Below are positions 42,740 to 54,735 of a DNA stretch of 64,000 nt, one piece after another. The translations under genes were made by a program, and so were the position numbers. Source of the stretch: Meconema thalassinum. Its lineage: Eukaryota > Arthropoda > Insecta > Orthoptera > Tettigoniidae. A model generated the notes under the pieces. That model saw nothing but the letters and a program-made list of their open reading frames with translations, ran no database searches and was not told the origin of the DNA. Location: assembly GCA_946902985.2 (NCBI GenBank), contig OX336395.1:285195065-285259064 (forward strand), written 5' to 3'. Positions within the stretch are counted from its first letter, which is position 1. Every line of letters begins with the position of its first letter.

Positions 42740-45700
42740 TCAGCCCACACACGTTTGTTATCCATGGAGGCGAGGGTGCGCTTTCTCTGTTCTACAAGAT
42801 ACAAAAGATGGTTGCTGGATTGTATCCTGTTTATGGGACATAGCTTTGCCAGTGCATAAAACCGCTAAGTAATCGTCTACACGTAGCGATTTTACACTGC
42901 CCTACCTACACCTGTTGCTCTTTTGGCTTCCTTACAGTCTAGTGTGCGATAAGCGTACATTTTCAAAGCCAAACCTACGAATTCCGTCATCATGGAATCA
43001 CCGCATTCATCTTTTAAAACACCCATTTCCTTCTTGTTTTTTATGGGCAGCTGAAACATGTTGTCAGCACTATACGAAGAGGTGTCGAACCAGTCACTAT
43101 GCTGCCTCATGACGTCATAGGGGTTGCTGTGGCGAATGTGGTAAATGAATGAGTCCGTATCCACATACAAAAGAGAGACGTCCTCAAAATGGCGTTTGGC
43201 GACCTCATAGTGGAATCGATACATGACCTATTTAGAAAAGTCTAAAATGACTTGGCCCAAGTAAATGGGCTTATCCATGGTCACGCTGGTCCTACTCAAT
43301 TCAATAGTGGCCAAATCCTCATCGATAATGTTGATCGATTTGAAATTTGGCTTGGCAATGTACCGCCGGGCACCGTAACGTCCTTCCCAGACATTCACCA
43401 ATCTAATGTCACGGTATTTGCGGACATTCTCCATGGACTTGCCATAGATGCAGTTGTTCATTAATTTTAAAAATCAAACTGCTGTGTTGCCATTTGTCGG
43501 TGCTGTGTGTTGAGTTGCATTTATGGCTTGAGCCATGGTTTTTGAGCAAAAGAAATACCCCTATGGATTTTCCTCAACACCAAGCCTTGGGCGAGGCATT
43601 GCACCAACATTTGGATATGTAACACATACCGATTTTTGTTGTAAAGTGTGCCCATGAGTTTTTCAATTTGCTCTAGCCAGAATGGGAAATCAGCATGTTG
43701 ATCATACAAGGATAAGGGATATTCAATATCCACTTCTAAGTCATATCCTAGGTCTGTTTCTTGGCTATCCATGTTTACTTCAAATTCAGACACTTGTTTC
43801 TCTATCAGCCAAGCAAACTTCCCATAGGCCAAAGGCTGACTCATGGCGTAACCATACAAATTATTCACTTCATAATACATTAAGTACGATTCTGGTTTGT
43901 CTGGAGAATAATCAGGCATGTAGACATTGTTCGCTTCGGCATGGCATTGGTTAAGCGACACAAAGCCACCGCGAATGCCCTTTTCAAAAAATAGAACCAA
44001 TTCCACTTGTGTGTATTTTAAAGCGGCATCAAACGAGAGCCCAGGACTCGTATAATAGTGAGCCGGGTACCATAAATGTACTGACACAACTCACGAAATT
44101 TTTCAAACACGTCAGTCAGCAGCAATACATCCAGTTTTAGGTAATGCATAGCATATTCACTTAGCGCCTTAATGCCAAACACTCGCCAAACTTAACATGC
44201 ATGTGCATAGTCTTCATCGGAAACGGTACTGCGTGTTAGTTTTGAGTAAAATTTCTCTTGTGGTGGGAGTTTTTTTGCTTTAACACGTCCCAGCTGTTGC
44301 AGAAATCATACGGGAATATACCTTTCCGAATGCACAATTGAAATTGCTTGGGATCATTAAAATGCATTCTGGTATTTTTTAATTCCTCTTCATTCAAGCC
44401 ATTCACAAGACTGTCTAGCGAGGATGCCATAAACTTAAAGGAATCCAAAAATCGAATGCTAAAGTTGTTCAACCGCCATGTCTGGGCTGTAAAACTCTCA
44501 TGGTTTTGGGGGATAATGGTAAACGAGCCCTTGTTGACATGACCCAATTCTCGAATCAAAAACTGAATGTCATAATTTGCCAGATTGTGGAAAAAGACAC
44601 TAATGAAACGAGGAGCTGAAAAGTTCAAATTGCATTTACTATGCGCAGCTACACGAAACTCTCCCGTAAAGTGCGAGTGATCACGAACGGTGTCTTCAGC
44701 ACTGATCAGTGGCTTTTCGCAAATTTGGCATGTCGTGGCATGCTCATACCGCTGCTGCTGTTGTGGCGTTAGGCTCATGGGTACTGGGTGGGCCAGTAAT
44801 CCCTGTACACGGTCGGCCAACTTAACAAGTTCATCCAAAAACCATCTGGCACAATCTGGCCCCTCACGGTATTTGTAAACGGAATGTGTGAGGTCATAGG
44901 CACACACCACATTAAATCCTATGGCAAAAGGTTCATGTTTTTGAATGGGTGTGGTTGAGCTCATGGGGGGGATCTGGTTCACATCCCGCCATGGGTGTGG
45001 TGAGAGCTTCGAAATCTGCATACACCACATAGGGAACAGTGTCACGCTTATGAATATCCTTACACTTTAACACAGCCTTGTCCCCTTGTGGCAATATCAA
45101 TCTCACCGCTTCCTGAGAAACACAATCTACCCTATGACGTTCTAAAATCGTAGGGGTTTTAAAATATTGCAAGCAACGATCACAAATATGTTTTGAACGC
45201 TTGTCCTTAGACATTTGACTGCTTAGCAATCTACTTAAGCTTTTAATCAGGCAGTAGTGATTCACCTCTCCCTCAGATAAATATATAAGGTGAATGTGGT
45301 GTCGTTTCGGTTCTTTTGTGGCATAAAGAGGACCCACAATCTCATCACCATCAAGGCCATACACCATGAACAAAAAGTCCTGGTTATCTTGTTCAAACCT
45401 ATGGATCTCGGTTAAGTCCATAGGGAACGACACTCGAGTTAAATTTAATGTTTGTTTTAATTCATCAAACTTGGCCGTGCACTTTGCTGGTCTGTTATCA
45501 TTACGTTCTTGAGCTGGCTGCAAATTTGCAGCCACAGCCCACAGAAAACATTCATCATCAAAATTTTTAATATTCACAACTGCCTTTTTCGAAGCTATTG
45601 CTGGTGGTGTTTTAATATAGCTAGACCCAGCATTCAACGGGTTGAAATGACAAATGTTGATTTGCAGGTAATGGATTTTGTCTAACGCTAAACCACTTGG

Positions 45701-46066
45701 TCCTTGTTGCAGTTTACCAAATTTTGATAGCAAGGCATTGACCACGTGGGATTGATACCATTCGTTCAGATTATCGGCTATCAAAAGCTCTTGCATTTTA
45801 CTGTCAATATAAAATGGTTTTTTATGCTCACCGTCCTTGTTTTTGTAAATGAAATCGCACACGAGTTGTGTATTGACATTTAAAGCCGTATGCAACCTTT
45901 GCGCCGTACAAATTTGTTCTTTAAAAATGTCAAAACATGATTCGACAAAGTCTTTTGGGATTAAACTCTCTCTAACATTCACTACGCGGCCACAGCAAAC
46001 ACGCTTTTTTAAACAAGAGTCAAGGGGTTCCCAAGTTAAGCTATCGGTAGCAGTGGCAAAAGACAT
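42740..46066 (-). pseudogene. Polinton protein-primed DNA polymerase B
   Basis: This enzyme would replicate the linear element. The likely start is 46066 (MSFATATDSLTWEPLD), since a stop lies just upstream of the longer frame. The frame to 44933 includes a C2H2-type zinc finger (HICDRCLQYFKTPTILERHR) and VPYVVYADFEAL, the exonuclease I motif. The next frame (45045-44236) has CQICEKPL and FHNLANYDIQFLIREL, the exonuclease II motif. Then 44087-43521 holds YYEVNNLYGYAM, polymerase motif A with Glu where Asp is usual. Next come 43461-43228 with NNCIYGKSMENVRKY (motif B) and 43224-42892 with LLYVDTDSFIYHI (motif C, both Asp kept). A decayed C-terminus reaches about 42740. At least five breaks are seen. 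Confidence 0.9.
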
Positions 46067-46169
46067 GATTTTTATAAAAGAAACAATCTCTCCACAGATT
46101 TCAGCCGTAGACTTTTCAGCAATGGCCCCAAACACACACGTTCTCAACAGCAGTTGTCAGGCTCAGACT

Positions 46170-46291
46170 CTATAAAAGAAACAAAATAAACCACCATGAG
46201 TATATCCATTCGCAATAGCATCTTTCATAAACAAAACAAAAATATATATAAAAAAACAGGTTTTATATATTTCAGTTTCAAAAAATCTTAC
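46170..46291 (-). promoter_or_regulatory. Possible 5'-leader intron of polymerase B
   Basis: On the minus strand AAGCAAG|GTAAGATTTTTT gives a near-consensus splice donor at 46291, and TTTGTTTCTTTTATAG|AGTCTG gives an acceptor with a pyrimidine tract ending at 46170. The intron would be 122 bases and lie about 100 bases before the proposed start codon. This is inferred from consensus only. Confidence 0.4.
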
Positions 46292-46619
46292 CTTGCTTTG
46301 TAAAAGCCCTGCTTTTCCCTTCTCCTAGGCTTCAGTGGAATGGGATTTCTCTCTCCCAGCACCAGGTATGCCAATTATCTAAAACAAAACAAAATAACAA
46401 TACATCAATCAAATGGTAAACATTGGTTAGCATAAAATAAACTAAACAGTGTTATTCCAACACTTATCTCAAATATATAATATATCCAATATAGTAACCA
46501 ACTGGGGTTGAGCACACGAATGCAATTAATTTTATACACATAAGACACAGCCTATGTTAACACAGTAACGTTTACCATAGGAATGACGCGCAATATGCAG
46601 TGACATGCTCAATACTCTC

Positions 46620-48294
46620 TTAACCAACCCCTCACCGCCCCGCGGTCCTCTGGTCTCGTCCCTCACTGCTCTTGGCAGGCTCTGCAGTGGTCACGTGATT
46701 TCCTGTTTTCTCTCTTTGTATTCCCCCTTTCCCCTCTCTCTCCCGCTTTCCTCTCTGCGAGGCCCCTTCCTGCTGCTACTGCTCAGCTCGCCTGGCTAGC
46801 CGTTATCACCTTTTTACAGATTTGCCGAATGGTACCAACCTGTTATCATTTTACACCAATGTTGTGAGCTCTCACCCACATTCCATTCTCTTAGCCAACT
46901 AGTCAGGCTCCAAGCTGGCCTCTCGAGCAGATATTCTGTTTTCCCATTCTGGCTGCCAGTCAGACAAAGAAAAAAACAAGTTCTGTTGTTAACAACTTCC
47001 CCTCATACCATTACGAATTTTGTCTGGTTACTGGTCAGTGTTTACCAACCTATTTTAACGATCGTCATGAGGGATTTACGAAAATATTCGCCTTCATTCA
47101 TCTGTCATAGGAGAAAAAAATGTCGAAAAGCGACCCCTCGTTTTGCCACACATCGCCCCGTCGAAATAGCCATTTCCCGTATCCACCATGCTCAGTCATA
47201 GCCTCGTTGGAACATGTGTCAAGCGCTACCGGCTCTCTGTCTACAAACACGCTTTTATTAAAAAATAAAATTAAAAAAGTGCCTAGTTTTTTGTCCTAGA
47301 GACTATACATTTATTTTCCTGGTAGAGGGGTTAGGCAACTTACATTTATGTCAAACAAACTTATTTGTCAACGTGTTAGTTTCCAAAATAAAAAAAATAA
47401 AAATTTAAGTGTAAAAAACATAAAAAATTAAAAAAGTTTTATTACAAAAAAAAACTATCGCCTACTTTTAAAAACAAAATGTTTGAAAAAAAAATTGAAA
47501 AATATAACGAGTGGTCTATAGGAAAGAGGACGTCAGCTCGAGTCCAAGGACACCTCGTTTGTTAAAATCCGACCATCCGTTCGCCAATGATCACCAATGT
47601 TCGCGAGAAGGTAGGCTATCATTTTGTTTTTCCTCCTACACCCTTGAAACTTGCTGTCTGCCTAGAGGGCATACCCATCTTTCATTAACGTCAAACAAAC
47701 TTTTTCCCAAAATTCACCGTTTCCAAAATAGCACCAATCCAATAAACAACAATTTTCATTTTTTTTTAATACCAACACACATGCTTAGCCAAGAGAACGT
47801 CATCCCAACGCCAACAATACCTCGTTCGTTAAAATCCTACCACGCGTTCGGGAGATATCGCCCAAAGTTCATATGAAAGTAGGGGGGGGGGGAGTATATC
47901 TCTCCAATTCTCACTACTGCACAGTTTTATTCCTAGAGACTTGAAATTTATTTTGGGGGTAAAGGGGGTCAGGGCCATTCATTTATGTCAAACAAATTCT
48001 TTTGTAAACTCTTTAGTTTCAAAAATATAAAAATTTCAAAATTGAACTAAAAAAAACGTTTTATTATAAAAAATAAAAGACATAGAGACCGTTCGTTTAA
48101 GCTATGGCACAACATTCTATCAAGTTTGGTTTTCAAACTATGACCTACTTTCGAAATCAAAAATTTTCATAAAAATTTTCAAAAATATAACAAGTGGTTC
48201 ATAGCAAAGCCCCCGTCAGCTCGAGTCCAACGACACCTCATTCATGAATCTCCGACCACGTGTTCGGGAGTTATCGGCTCGCATTGGGAGTACT
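46620..48294 (-). repeat. Polinton right terminal inverted repeat
   Basis: Inverted copy of 29570-31290, with the outer 24 bases (48271-48294, ending GGGAGTACT) present only here. AGT...ACT termini are usual for Polintons. A poly-G run at about 47883-47892 mirrors the poly-C of the left copy. A second G run (48295-48307) sits just outside the end. Confidence 0.88.
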
Positions 48295-48309
48295 TGGGGG
48301 GGGGGGGCA

Positions 48310-48920
48310 AAAACCGCGTTGCTCCCCTACAGGTAGCTGACCCAATACCCAGTAAACTGAGAGCGATAAAGGGAACTACCCACGCTCGGCGGAGCTCTTC
48401 CCGGTCACGCAGGAAGTCCGTCACTTCGTTTAGGCTAAGGATAGGTCATACAAGATCCCCCCACTCGTACCTAATGAGAAGGGAAGACCCCCACTTTGTA
48501 CCTGTGGAGCCGTATTCACCGTAGCCCACATTTTAACCGAGTGTGTGGATCTTGCTGACTTACGAAGAAACCTTGGTTTGCAGATGACACTCAAACTTAT
48601 ATTAGCCGATGACGCGGTGGCTTCTGATCTCGTCATCCGCTTTATAAGCGAGAGTGGGTTATGGCCAGCAATCTAAATTTTCCAGTGAACATTGTTTCAA
48701 CGACTTGTTCGTTTTTGAATGATGAATTTTTTGTATTTCCGTAATTTTTGTTTAATCATTAATTTTATTTACTTTTGTTTTATAAATTTTCGGACTCTTA
48801 AGATGTAAGTATCTACCTCTAATTTTTAAATTCCATTCCAAATTTTTATAATTTAATCAGTGTTAAGAGGGGCAGCTGACCTCATAGTTCTGTCCCGTAA
48901 TTCAACAATAACTAACTTAA
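48310..48920 (+). pseudogene. Jockey/R1-type LINE, C-terminus and 3' UTR (right half)
   Basis: The plus-strand frame reads PSKLRAIKGTTHARRSSSRS and SFRLRIGHTRSPHSYLMRRE, then in another frame a Cys-containing stretch (CGAVFTVAHILTECVDL) and a stop after SESGLWPAI at about 48677. This is the C-terminal zinc-knuckle region of the same kind of LINE as 28680-29569, so the Polinton split one element. A+T-rich 3' UTR follows and ends near 48920 with AATAACTAACTTAACTAA, a short TAAC-like tail. An estimated 100 bases or so of LINE coding between the halves is missing. Confidence 0.8.
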
Positions 48921-50752
48921 CTAAGCTTGATTTTAATATCGACATTCTGCAACCTGACCTCCTTTGCTCCTTACAATAAAATTATGCACCTAAGCATTCG
49001 AGAGAATTCCTGCTTTCACTTTTGAAAATAAGGAAGGATACAGTTAGAGAAATTTTATATCTTCAGAACCGACACCAAAGACAACAGTTCATCATAAAAA
49101 CTAGAGTAATAAAATTACCTCTTGTTTAAAAAAAAACAATCCCTGTAAGCCCAATAATGCTCACTGAAAATTAGCTATCAAAAATATTTTAGCCACCTGC
49201 CTATAGTAAAGCCATCATTACTTCCTACTTGACGTTACAGTTTTACCCTAGAGTTATATAGCGGTCAGAAGGTAAACACTTTATCTAGCCAATTACAGCC
49301 AGTCATTCAACTCAATATATCACGACAAATAGAGTTTCGTTTGCGATGACCTGATTTAGGGAACAAAACTCTAGCCTAGTACTGAAACGTCATGTCGGAA
49401 GTATTGATGGCTTTACTATAGAATCCGTTTCATAAGTTAGTATAATCGATGAGATGTCTAATTTTAGTGGGAGGGGAGCTGTATGATTGCTAGTGTTTTA
49501 GCTGCCTGTTACTAACCAAGCCAAACCAGGTTCAATTCCCGATTAATGCATGGTCGACATAAAAAAGGTGATCCTGTGGCTCAAAATTGAGAAATTTGAT
49601 AGGATTGGTTTAACGTTTTCTATAATTGCAAATGTTTGAGATCCCAGGGTGACAGAATTATCCCCTGGTGGGGTTCTGCAAAATGTCAGTATATATACAG
49701 ACACAGGCTTCCGGTGTGCCAGGATCCAATCTCGCAACTTGCATGTAGTAGACATGGCGCCATATAGGCTGCACCACATACCTGACCAATCATAACATTA
49801 AAGGCCACGTTAAAACTACTAGCTTGAGAATAATTACCTACCGTCATGTTATGGTACAATTTAATAATCAGTTTAAAAACTTCCAATAACCTGTGGACAA
49901 TTCCACACACTTCATAGTTTTAAGAGTCTGTATTCTTACCTGCAATAAATGTTTCCCAGCTCGTCGAAACAAAGTTAATAGGACGTATGGTATAACGCCT
50001 GCATCGTGTTGATTGCGTGAAGTGTGGTACTATACGACAGAAGCCATGAATTCCGTTATGCACACAAGTAGGGCAAGAAATGAAAGAACTAGCTAGTCAT
50101 AAATAACATTTTAAAATTAGTACTTTTATTGTATGTTTTGCCTTCTTTCTGCTATTTTCCTAAGAGTTTCACTGAACCAGTGAACACAGTGCCCACGTTA
50201 AGCTTTTTATATAGAGAGTATTTTCACATCTAGTGAATATCTAAATTATTAGACATGACAAACTTACACTCACAAAGGCAGCTAAGTCATTCTGGTGTGT
50301 TGCCCAAGTGTCATGCTAGCTTTCAATTCACCCTAGAAAAAGCAGCTTTAAGAGTCTAATTTCAAGTCGAGCAGCATGCATTCACATTCTAGCATAGTAT
50401 TTTGCTTCTTTTTTCCTAATTTCAGATTAACTGCATTCTGACAGGTTGACAAATCAGTGCATATGAAAAGCAGCATTAAGATGAGAGATGCATTGAGACA
50501 CTGACTCGTATGCACACAGGAGTGCCTTTCTGTTATTGCCGTTGTCCTAGAAGAACAATGTAATCCAAACAGATTTAGAAAAAGTATTTTTTCAAAAGGC
50601 ATAGAGTAACTTAGATCAATCATAAGGTAGCTTCTAACAATATATACTTCCACTCCACAGCACTGAAAACTATTCTTAGCGTTTTGTTTAAAAAGAAAGG
50701 GCTCTACAGTAGTATAGCGGGACAGTCATGCTTCATTCTTGGAACATTCTAA
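48921..50752. other. No gene seen
   Basis: Unassigned A+T-rich DNA. Near 49715-49745 a GGATCCAATCTCGC string might be an inverted, eroded SINE B-box, too weak to call. No coding support. Confidence 0.45.
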
Positions 50753-50985
50753 ATCAAATAATAATGTAATTGGTCTTACGTCCCTTTTAACTACTGCAGT
50801 TTTTAGAGAGGCCAGATTGCCAGAATTTCCACCCAAAAGGGTATTTTTAACATGCCAATATATCTGTGATACGACTCCCTATCATTTATGCACCCTCAAA
50901 TACCAACTGACTGGGCCAGGATTCGATCCTGAAACCTTGGGAACAGCAGGCGAAAACATAACCTCTGCGCCATGCGCCTAAATCA
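50753..50985 (-). repeat. tRNA-derived SINE, family B
   Basis: Inverted relative to the copy at 4287-4497: the complement of TTAAAAGGGACGTA is at 50774-50790 and the B-box complement (CCAGGATTCGATCCT) at 50916-50930. The body has GGCATGTTAAAAATACCC complement, as in the other copy. Confidence 0.75.
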
Positions 50986-51639
50986 GGCAGCAGCACTGGA
51001 ACAATATCTTGCACATCCTGTTGTAAGAAAACAGACTATTATGCAAAATTGTGATGTACCAGATGGAGTTAAGTTTATAATGTTCCAATTTTTACTGTAT
51101 ATAAATACTTTCAGGAATAAAAGTTTGGAACACTTTAAATTAACGTAAACTGTACAGATATGATTTTGACATTAAATTTTATTTCTCTACTTTATTGACT
51201 CTTCATATTACACATTTTTGTTTTCTTCCTTTGTATATTGCAGCAATTCTACAAGGAAGGTCTCCCATTTCTTCACTCTTGGTGTAGATCCTGTCCTGCA
51301 GGCAGATGACATCGACAGGGTTGCTGGATGAAGGGGAGAGAAAGTAAATGTTGTCAAGGAGTTGAGAATATAATGGGGCTTATTATAAGCTTCCTTGACA
51401 AATTCAATATTTTACTCCTCACACTCCAAAGTAAAGACAGAGATTAGCCAAATTAGATGCTTAAAACCATTTCAAAATTATGCAGTCATAAAATAAGGAA
51501 AAATTGTTATAAATATACCACAACAAAAGTTTGGAGTGCATAGTCATACCATATTGTTGTTTCATTGGAGGAGCTTTGTTATTGTGGTCATTTAGCCTCG
51601 TGTACTTTTGTATGTAAGCCTATGTATAAGAATAGTCTG
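50986..51639. other. No gene seen
   Basis: Unassigned DNA between two SINEs. Repeated phrases AAAAGTTTGGAACAC (51119) and AAAAGTTTGGAGTGC (51525) face the same way about 400 bases apart and could be ends of a small element. Confidence 0.4.
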
Positions 51640-51835
51640 AAGGCTGTAGTAGTGTGTGTATTTGTAATTCAGGCGAGGGTTGGCAAGGAGGCGGCCATGG
51701 CCTTAAGTTAGGAACCATCCCAGCATTTGCATGGAGTCGAATTGGGAAACCACAGAAAACCACTTCCAGGATGTATGAGGTGGGAATCGAATCCACCTCT
51801 TCTAACGACGGAGTTAGCACAAGTTGCGATCGCAA
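51640..51835 (-). repeat. tRNA-derived SINE, family E
   Basis: On the minus strand a B-box-like GTGGATTCGATTCCCAC (complement of 51780-51796) is followed by a body whose complement reads GGAGGCGGCCATGGCCTTAA and GGGAAACCACAGAAAACCAC on the plus strand. This body is widespread among insect SINEs. The 5' head is near 51835. Confidence 0.65.
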
Positions 51836-51877
51836 TTTCAAAATAGTTGTGGTTTGCATGTAAGAGTTTTACATCTA

Positions 51878-52670
51878 CAGGGTGAATACAAATTATTCAT
51901 CGGGTTTTGACGTCTTATAACTTCAAATATATAATGCCCACCCACTTGTACTAATAACCAATCGAAAGAACATACTTTGAAGATTTGTTTATGTCACTGA
52001 AGGTTTCATTGTTACTCACCGGGTGGCTGGGTGATAACAGTTTAAGAAATGGCGACTAATTTTTTGTGTTGCAATATGAGAAGAGAGAATCCGTCACTAC
52101 CGTGCAGCGTGCTTTCCGAAGACAGTACCCTAACATACAGTCACCAACCCATCAAAGCATTCTGCGATGGCATCTTCAGTTCAGTGCCTCTGTAATGGAA
52201 ACGCTCTGGGCGACCACCTATCGCATCGGAGCACCGCCTTATTGGCATGGAGAAGTGCGTCGCCATATGAACGAGGAACATCCAAACAGGTGGATTGGAT
52301 GATGTGCTCAGGATGATTTGGCGCTCTTCAGGTGGCCCCCGAGGTCTCTTGACTTTACAGTTTGTGATTTTATTCTTTGGGGATACGTGATAGTGCCGGA
52401 AGCAGAGTTGCTTATCAAAGTTATCACATTCACTTGAAGAATAACAGCATTAGGCAGTATTCCAAATCACACTGCGTTTGAACATCAAAAATATGTTCTG
52501 GGCGGTGTTTTAAACCTCTCGGGTCTGAAGTCATCATATCATGCTACATACGTCCAGTGGCTGCCTTCAGTAACTCTTTCCTCGTGTCGGAAACAGGAAT
52601 TTGGAAAAATTGTCCTCGTGACGTTAGAAATTGTACATACGGTGACTACGCCCCTGCAGTTTGGCTTTGG
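51878..52670 (+). mobile_element. Mariner-like element fragment (plus strand)
   Basis: It begins AGGGTGAATACAAATTATTC, an imperfect match to AGGGTGATTACAAATGATTC at 52860. Degraded coding follows: ESVTTVQRAFRRQYPNIQSP, an N-terminal helix-turn-helix region, then directly EVRRHMNEEHPNRWIG and DDLALFRWPPRSLDFTVCDF, the end of the DDE domain. The middle of the transposase is missing, so it is an internal deletion copy. The right end is not clear. Confidence 0.75.
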
Positions 52671-52859
52671 TCGCCACAATTATTGTAGTGTGATAAGAAT
52701 AGGATAATACCCTCTCTTCCGAATATAATGTTTATACTCGTAATTTTTGCCCATAGCTGCTAACAACCCACTTTTTGAACTCGGTGACTGAACATGCGCA
52801 CGCTTGTAAGGTGCAGTGTAATTGTCCATGGCAAATATTGTGCGCCTATTTGCAATGTA

Positions 52860-53790
52860 GAGGGTGATTACAAATGATTCATCGGGTTTTGGAGGAATGT
52901 ATTTCACAAAGTATTACATACAATATAGTGAATCATACCTCATATGATAAAGCACATTTTTAAGTTTCATACACATGATTACAAATGTTCTATGTGCTCT
53001 ACTCGTGTTACACGACACACAGTAGCCAAGCTCAGCCCTTACACGTTTCAGCATGTCCTTGTCAATGTTCACCAGCTCAGCAGTGATGCGATCCTGGAGT
53101 TCAGCCAATGTTGTCGGCATTGTCTTTCACGTATCTCCAAATAATAAAATCACAAACTGTAAGGCCAGGAGACCTCGAGGGCCAACTGAAGAGCGCCAAA
53201 TCATCCTGAGCACATCACCCAATCCACCTGTTTGGAAGTTCCTCGTTCAGATGGCGACTCACTTCTCACTGCCAATAAGGCGGTGCTCCGTCTTGTTGGA
53301 ATATGAAGTGTGGGTTATCAGCTAACTGTTTTAGAAACAACCAGTCTTGTAAAATATGTAGGTACGTCATACCAGTCACAGTTTTCCCAGGAGAGAAGTA
53401 CGGTCCGTAACGGTGCTACGTGACACAGCAAAGAACACATTTACCTTTGGAGAATCTCTTTCAATGTCCACTGTAACATTGGGATTTACCGTGCCCCTTA
53501 TCCGGACGTTGTGCCGATTTACTTTGCCGTTTAGGTGGAACGTCGCCTCATCACTGAGCACGAGTCGGGAAATAAAAACGTCATCTTCCATTGCTTCCTG
53601 AAAAAGTTCACAACATTCGCGTCTGATGGTGCGGTCGTTTGGCCGTAAACGATGCAATAGCTGTATGCGATATGGTTTCTGACGTCATCGTTTCCGCAGA
53701 ATCTTCCACACAGTTGGCTAAGGAATACCTAGTTTGCGACTTGCACGACGTGTGGATTTCTTTGGGCTCGATTAATCATCAGGTTGATAT
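52860..53790 (-). mobile_element. Mariner-like element fragment (minus strand)
   Basis: Oriented opposite to the previous copy, with its terminal repeat at 52860 next to that copy. On the minus strand the transposase remnants are MHRLRPNDRTIRRECCELFQ and RLVLSDEATFHLNGKVNRHN with the first catalytic Asp (53657-53376), ERDSPKVNVFFAVS, and TTLAELQDRITAELVNIDKD near the C-terminus (53120-52914). A 200-base stretch between these has lost its frame. Both copies belong to one family of the IS630/Tc1/mariner group. Confidence 0.8.
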
Positions 53791-54053
53791 TACGTATTTA
53801 CATTAGCAACCATGGTCATTACTGAACCTCATATATGTGCTAAAGTTCGTAAATATGTGATTTTATTTATTGCAATGTTTCGACAGTGCTTGCATCTCGT
53901 TATACTGTCATCAATACTGACTAGCGGCACGCACCGAGGCGCACACATTGTTGCCAACATGTGGGATACAAAATCACTGTTGATAAATAGAAGTGGGTTA
54001 CAAAATCGCTGTTGATTAAAAAAGATAATCTGGACGAAGTAGGCTGTAAGCAT

Positions 54054-54735
54054 TGTCAAAACTCATTGATCTGGCCGCGTTAGGCCGTAACCATTTTCAA
54101 GAACCATTGGATTGTATGAAACTAAGTTTGGAATGGTCGTGTGCAGGAGTGGCCTTGGCCACGCGCAGCTAGCGGGCCACGGTTGACACAAAAGCATTGG
54201 TCAGTGCGCGTTAGGCTGTCACCATTGTCAAAAACCAATGGATTGGACAAAACGAAGGTCAGGTGTAGGTGTGGCCTTGGCCACGCGCAGCTAGCGGGGC
54301 GCGATTGACACAAAACCATTGGTCTGTGCGCGTTAGGCTGTAACCATTGTCAAAAACCATTGGATTGGATAAAACGAAGGTTTAAAGGTCAGGTGTAGCC
54401 TTGGCCGCGCGCAGCTAGCGGGGTACGGTTGACACAAAACCATTGGTCTGTGCGCGTAAGGCTGTAACCATTTTCAAAAACCATAGGATTGAACCAAACG
54501 TAGGTTAGAAGGTCAGGTGTAGCCTTGGCCGCGCGCAGTTAGCAGGGCACGGTTGACACAAAACCATTGGTCTTTGCGCGTTATACTGTAACCATTGCCA
54601 AAAAACATAGGATTGGACATAACGAAGGTTTGAAGGTCAGGTGTAGGTGTGGCTATAGCTGCGCGTAGCTATCGGGGCACGGTTGACACAAAACCATTGA
54701 TCTGGGCGCGTTAGGCAGTGTCCATTGCCAAAACA
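54054..54735. repeat. Minisatellite, about 122-bp unit, 5.5 copies
   Basis: ACACAAAACCATTGGTCTGT-like phrases recur at about 54188, 54310, 54434, 54556 and 54686. Each is followed by GCGCGTTAGGCTGTAACCAT, then AAAACGAAGGT, then CCTTGGCC-CGCGCAGCTAGCGGG. The unit length varies from about 121 to 130 bases. An older partial unit sits at 54060. The GCGCGCAGCTAGC part is rich in CpG relative to its surroundings. Confidence 0.9.

Larger units (their letters stand above)
29570..48294. mobile_element. Maverick/Polinton giant DNA transposon
   Basis: About 18.7 kb bounded by long inverted repeats. Inside are integrase with chromodomain, an upstream unknown gene and packaging ATPase on the minus strand (31.46-34.13 kb). 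Fibre-like, small basic/hydrophobic, protease, minor capsid, major capsid and accessory genes follow on the plus strand (34.2-41.6 kb). Protein-primed polymerase B is on the minus strand (42.7-46.1 kb). This is the Polinton core gene set of an endogenous virus-like element. Nearly every gene carries stops or frameshifts. The right terminus ends GGGAGTACT at 48294; the left copy lacks the corresponding outer 24 bases, so it is slightly truncated and no 6-bp target duplication can be read. Confidence 0.92.

Noticed and set aside
47511..47876. Paired frames of about 120 codons in both inverted repeats (also 29990-30358)
   Set aside because: Similarity is explained by the inverted repeat itself. 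The frames cover internal A+T-rich repeat units, lack known motifs, and I see no start context; kept only as a curiosity.
49700..49790. An inverted SINE at 49.7 kb
   Set aside because: Only a B-box-like word is seen; no body matching the other SINE families.
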